A stretch of DNA of 64,000 nt, taken from contig CM066918.1 of NCBI GenBank assembly GCA_033964015.1, forward strand, positions 25,131,387 through 25,195,386, written 5' to 3'. Below the pieces are notes generated by a model that was not told the DNA's origin, did no database searches, and saw only the letters and a list, made by a program, of their open reading frames with translations. Shown in pieces: positions 63,467-64,000 of this stretch. Numbering within the stretch: the first letter of the stretch is position 1; each line of letters opens with the position of its first letter. A program made the position numbers and the translations under genes. The DNA comes from Scolanthus callimorphus. Taxonomy: Eukaryota; Cnidaria; Anthozoa; Actiniaria; Edwardsiidae.

Positions 63467-63852
63467 AATAGACCTTTTTCCAAAATGGCCGTCGAAAATT
63501 CAAATCGATTTTTGTTGAAAATGAACACCAGCACTAGAAAACACATCATCACTTTAGTAAAACTACAAAATTTCGCTGCATTATATCCAATATCTTCCGA
63601 GAAAACGAACGTTGAAAATGTGAAAATGTACAGACGTTTGTATGACTGGGGGTATGCGTCATATCATACAATTCTCTGTAAAATTTTCAACTTTCAGACT
63701 CTGCTTTCTCAGCCGACATGGCATTTGGCATAGCGAAAATGTAAAGTATTACTAATGTGAGGATACTCTTTCTAGTGCCAGTATTTGATTTTCAGTCAGT
63801 TTAATTTTAAGACATGTGAATTTGCGGCGGCCATTTTGGAAAAAGGTCTATT
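63467..63852. mobile_element. Foldback MITE with AATAGACC ends, copy 2
   Basis: The same family as 3629-4015, with the same aatagaccttttt termini and ggccattttgg arms. Confidence 0.82.
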
Positions 63853-64000
63853 AATAAGTCGCTGCAGACTTCGCAGAGTTATGAAAACTGTAGAAAGTGA
63901 AAATATTGAAATAAATCCTACAAGCGATCCGATGGAAAAGGATGCATTCTCTGACTCGTTTTTCCTGATTCACAAAACGGCAGCAAAGTTTGGTACTTCA

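Overview
The window looks like nuclear DNA of a metazoan, most likely a cnidarian (anthozoan). The evidence is AT-rich, intron-rich sequence, giant cadherin genes with short GT-AG exons, single-exon rhodopsin-class GPCRs, and a dense load of MITEs, Helitron/Helentron elements, a Penelope-like remnant and tRNA-derived SINEs. Nothing here is prokaryotic or organellar. The species cannot be fixed from the sequence alone.

Two large cadherin genes converge tail to tail. The plus-strand gene enters from the left, and 23 exons were reconstructed by hand between 1160 and 19508. They join in one uninterrupted frame (1032 codons plus stop) and encode about seven extracellular cadherin (EC) repeats, a membrane-adjacent domain, one transmembrane helix and an acidic cytoplasmic tail ending in TTEL. 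The minus-strand gene enters from the right, with 24 exons recognised between 63145 and 22395. It encodes about nine EC repeats, the same membrane-adjacent/TM block with nearly the same exon sizes and phases, and a different 335-residue cytoplasmic exon ending in EIDV. At least one short cytoplasmic exon of this gene remains unresolved, and one exon edge is uncertain. The shared MAD-TM exons show the two are paralogues. A cadherin-23/protocadherin-15-like identity is suggested by the membrane-adjacent domain and the PDZ-ligand-like C-terminus, but is not proven. The gap between their coding ends is only 2.9 kb.

Region by region. 1-19.5 kb: plus cadherin, its introns packed with foldback MITEs and a 1.3 kb satellite-carrying Helentron (HINE/pearl-like) at 8.27-9.6 kb. 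19.5-22.4 kb: convergent 3' flanks with two TIR elements. 22.4-38.8 kb: 3' two thirds of the minus cadherin exons; an intronless GPCR with a frameshift sits antisense in one intron (34.7-35.8 kb). 38.8-57.4 kb: a single 18.6 kb intron of the minus cadherin. It holds a 4.5 kb direct segmental duplication, each copy carrying a GPCR (one intact at 41.3-42.3 kb, one frameshifted at 51.95-53.0 kb). Between the copies lie a second Helentron and a 2.7 kb, 42-bp-unit minisatellite. Copy 2 is interrupted by a 1512-bp Helitron whose empty site is preserved in copy 1, and inside that Helitron lies a Penelope-like remnant with hammerhead-like motifs. 57.4-64 kb: upstream minus cadherin exons with more MITEs and a SINE.

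The cadherins would act at the cell surface as calcium-dependent adhesion or tip-link-type molecules. The GPCRs are independent nested genes. Three short tandem duplications sit exactly on cadherin splice junctions.
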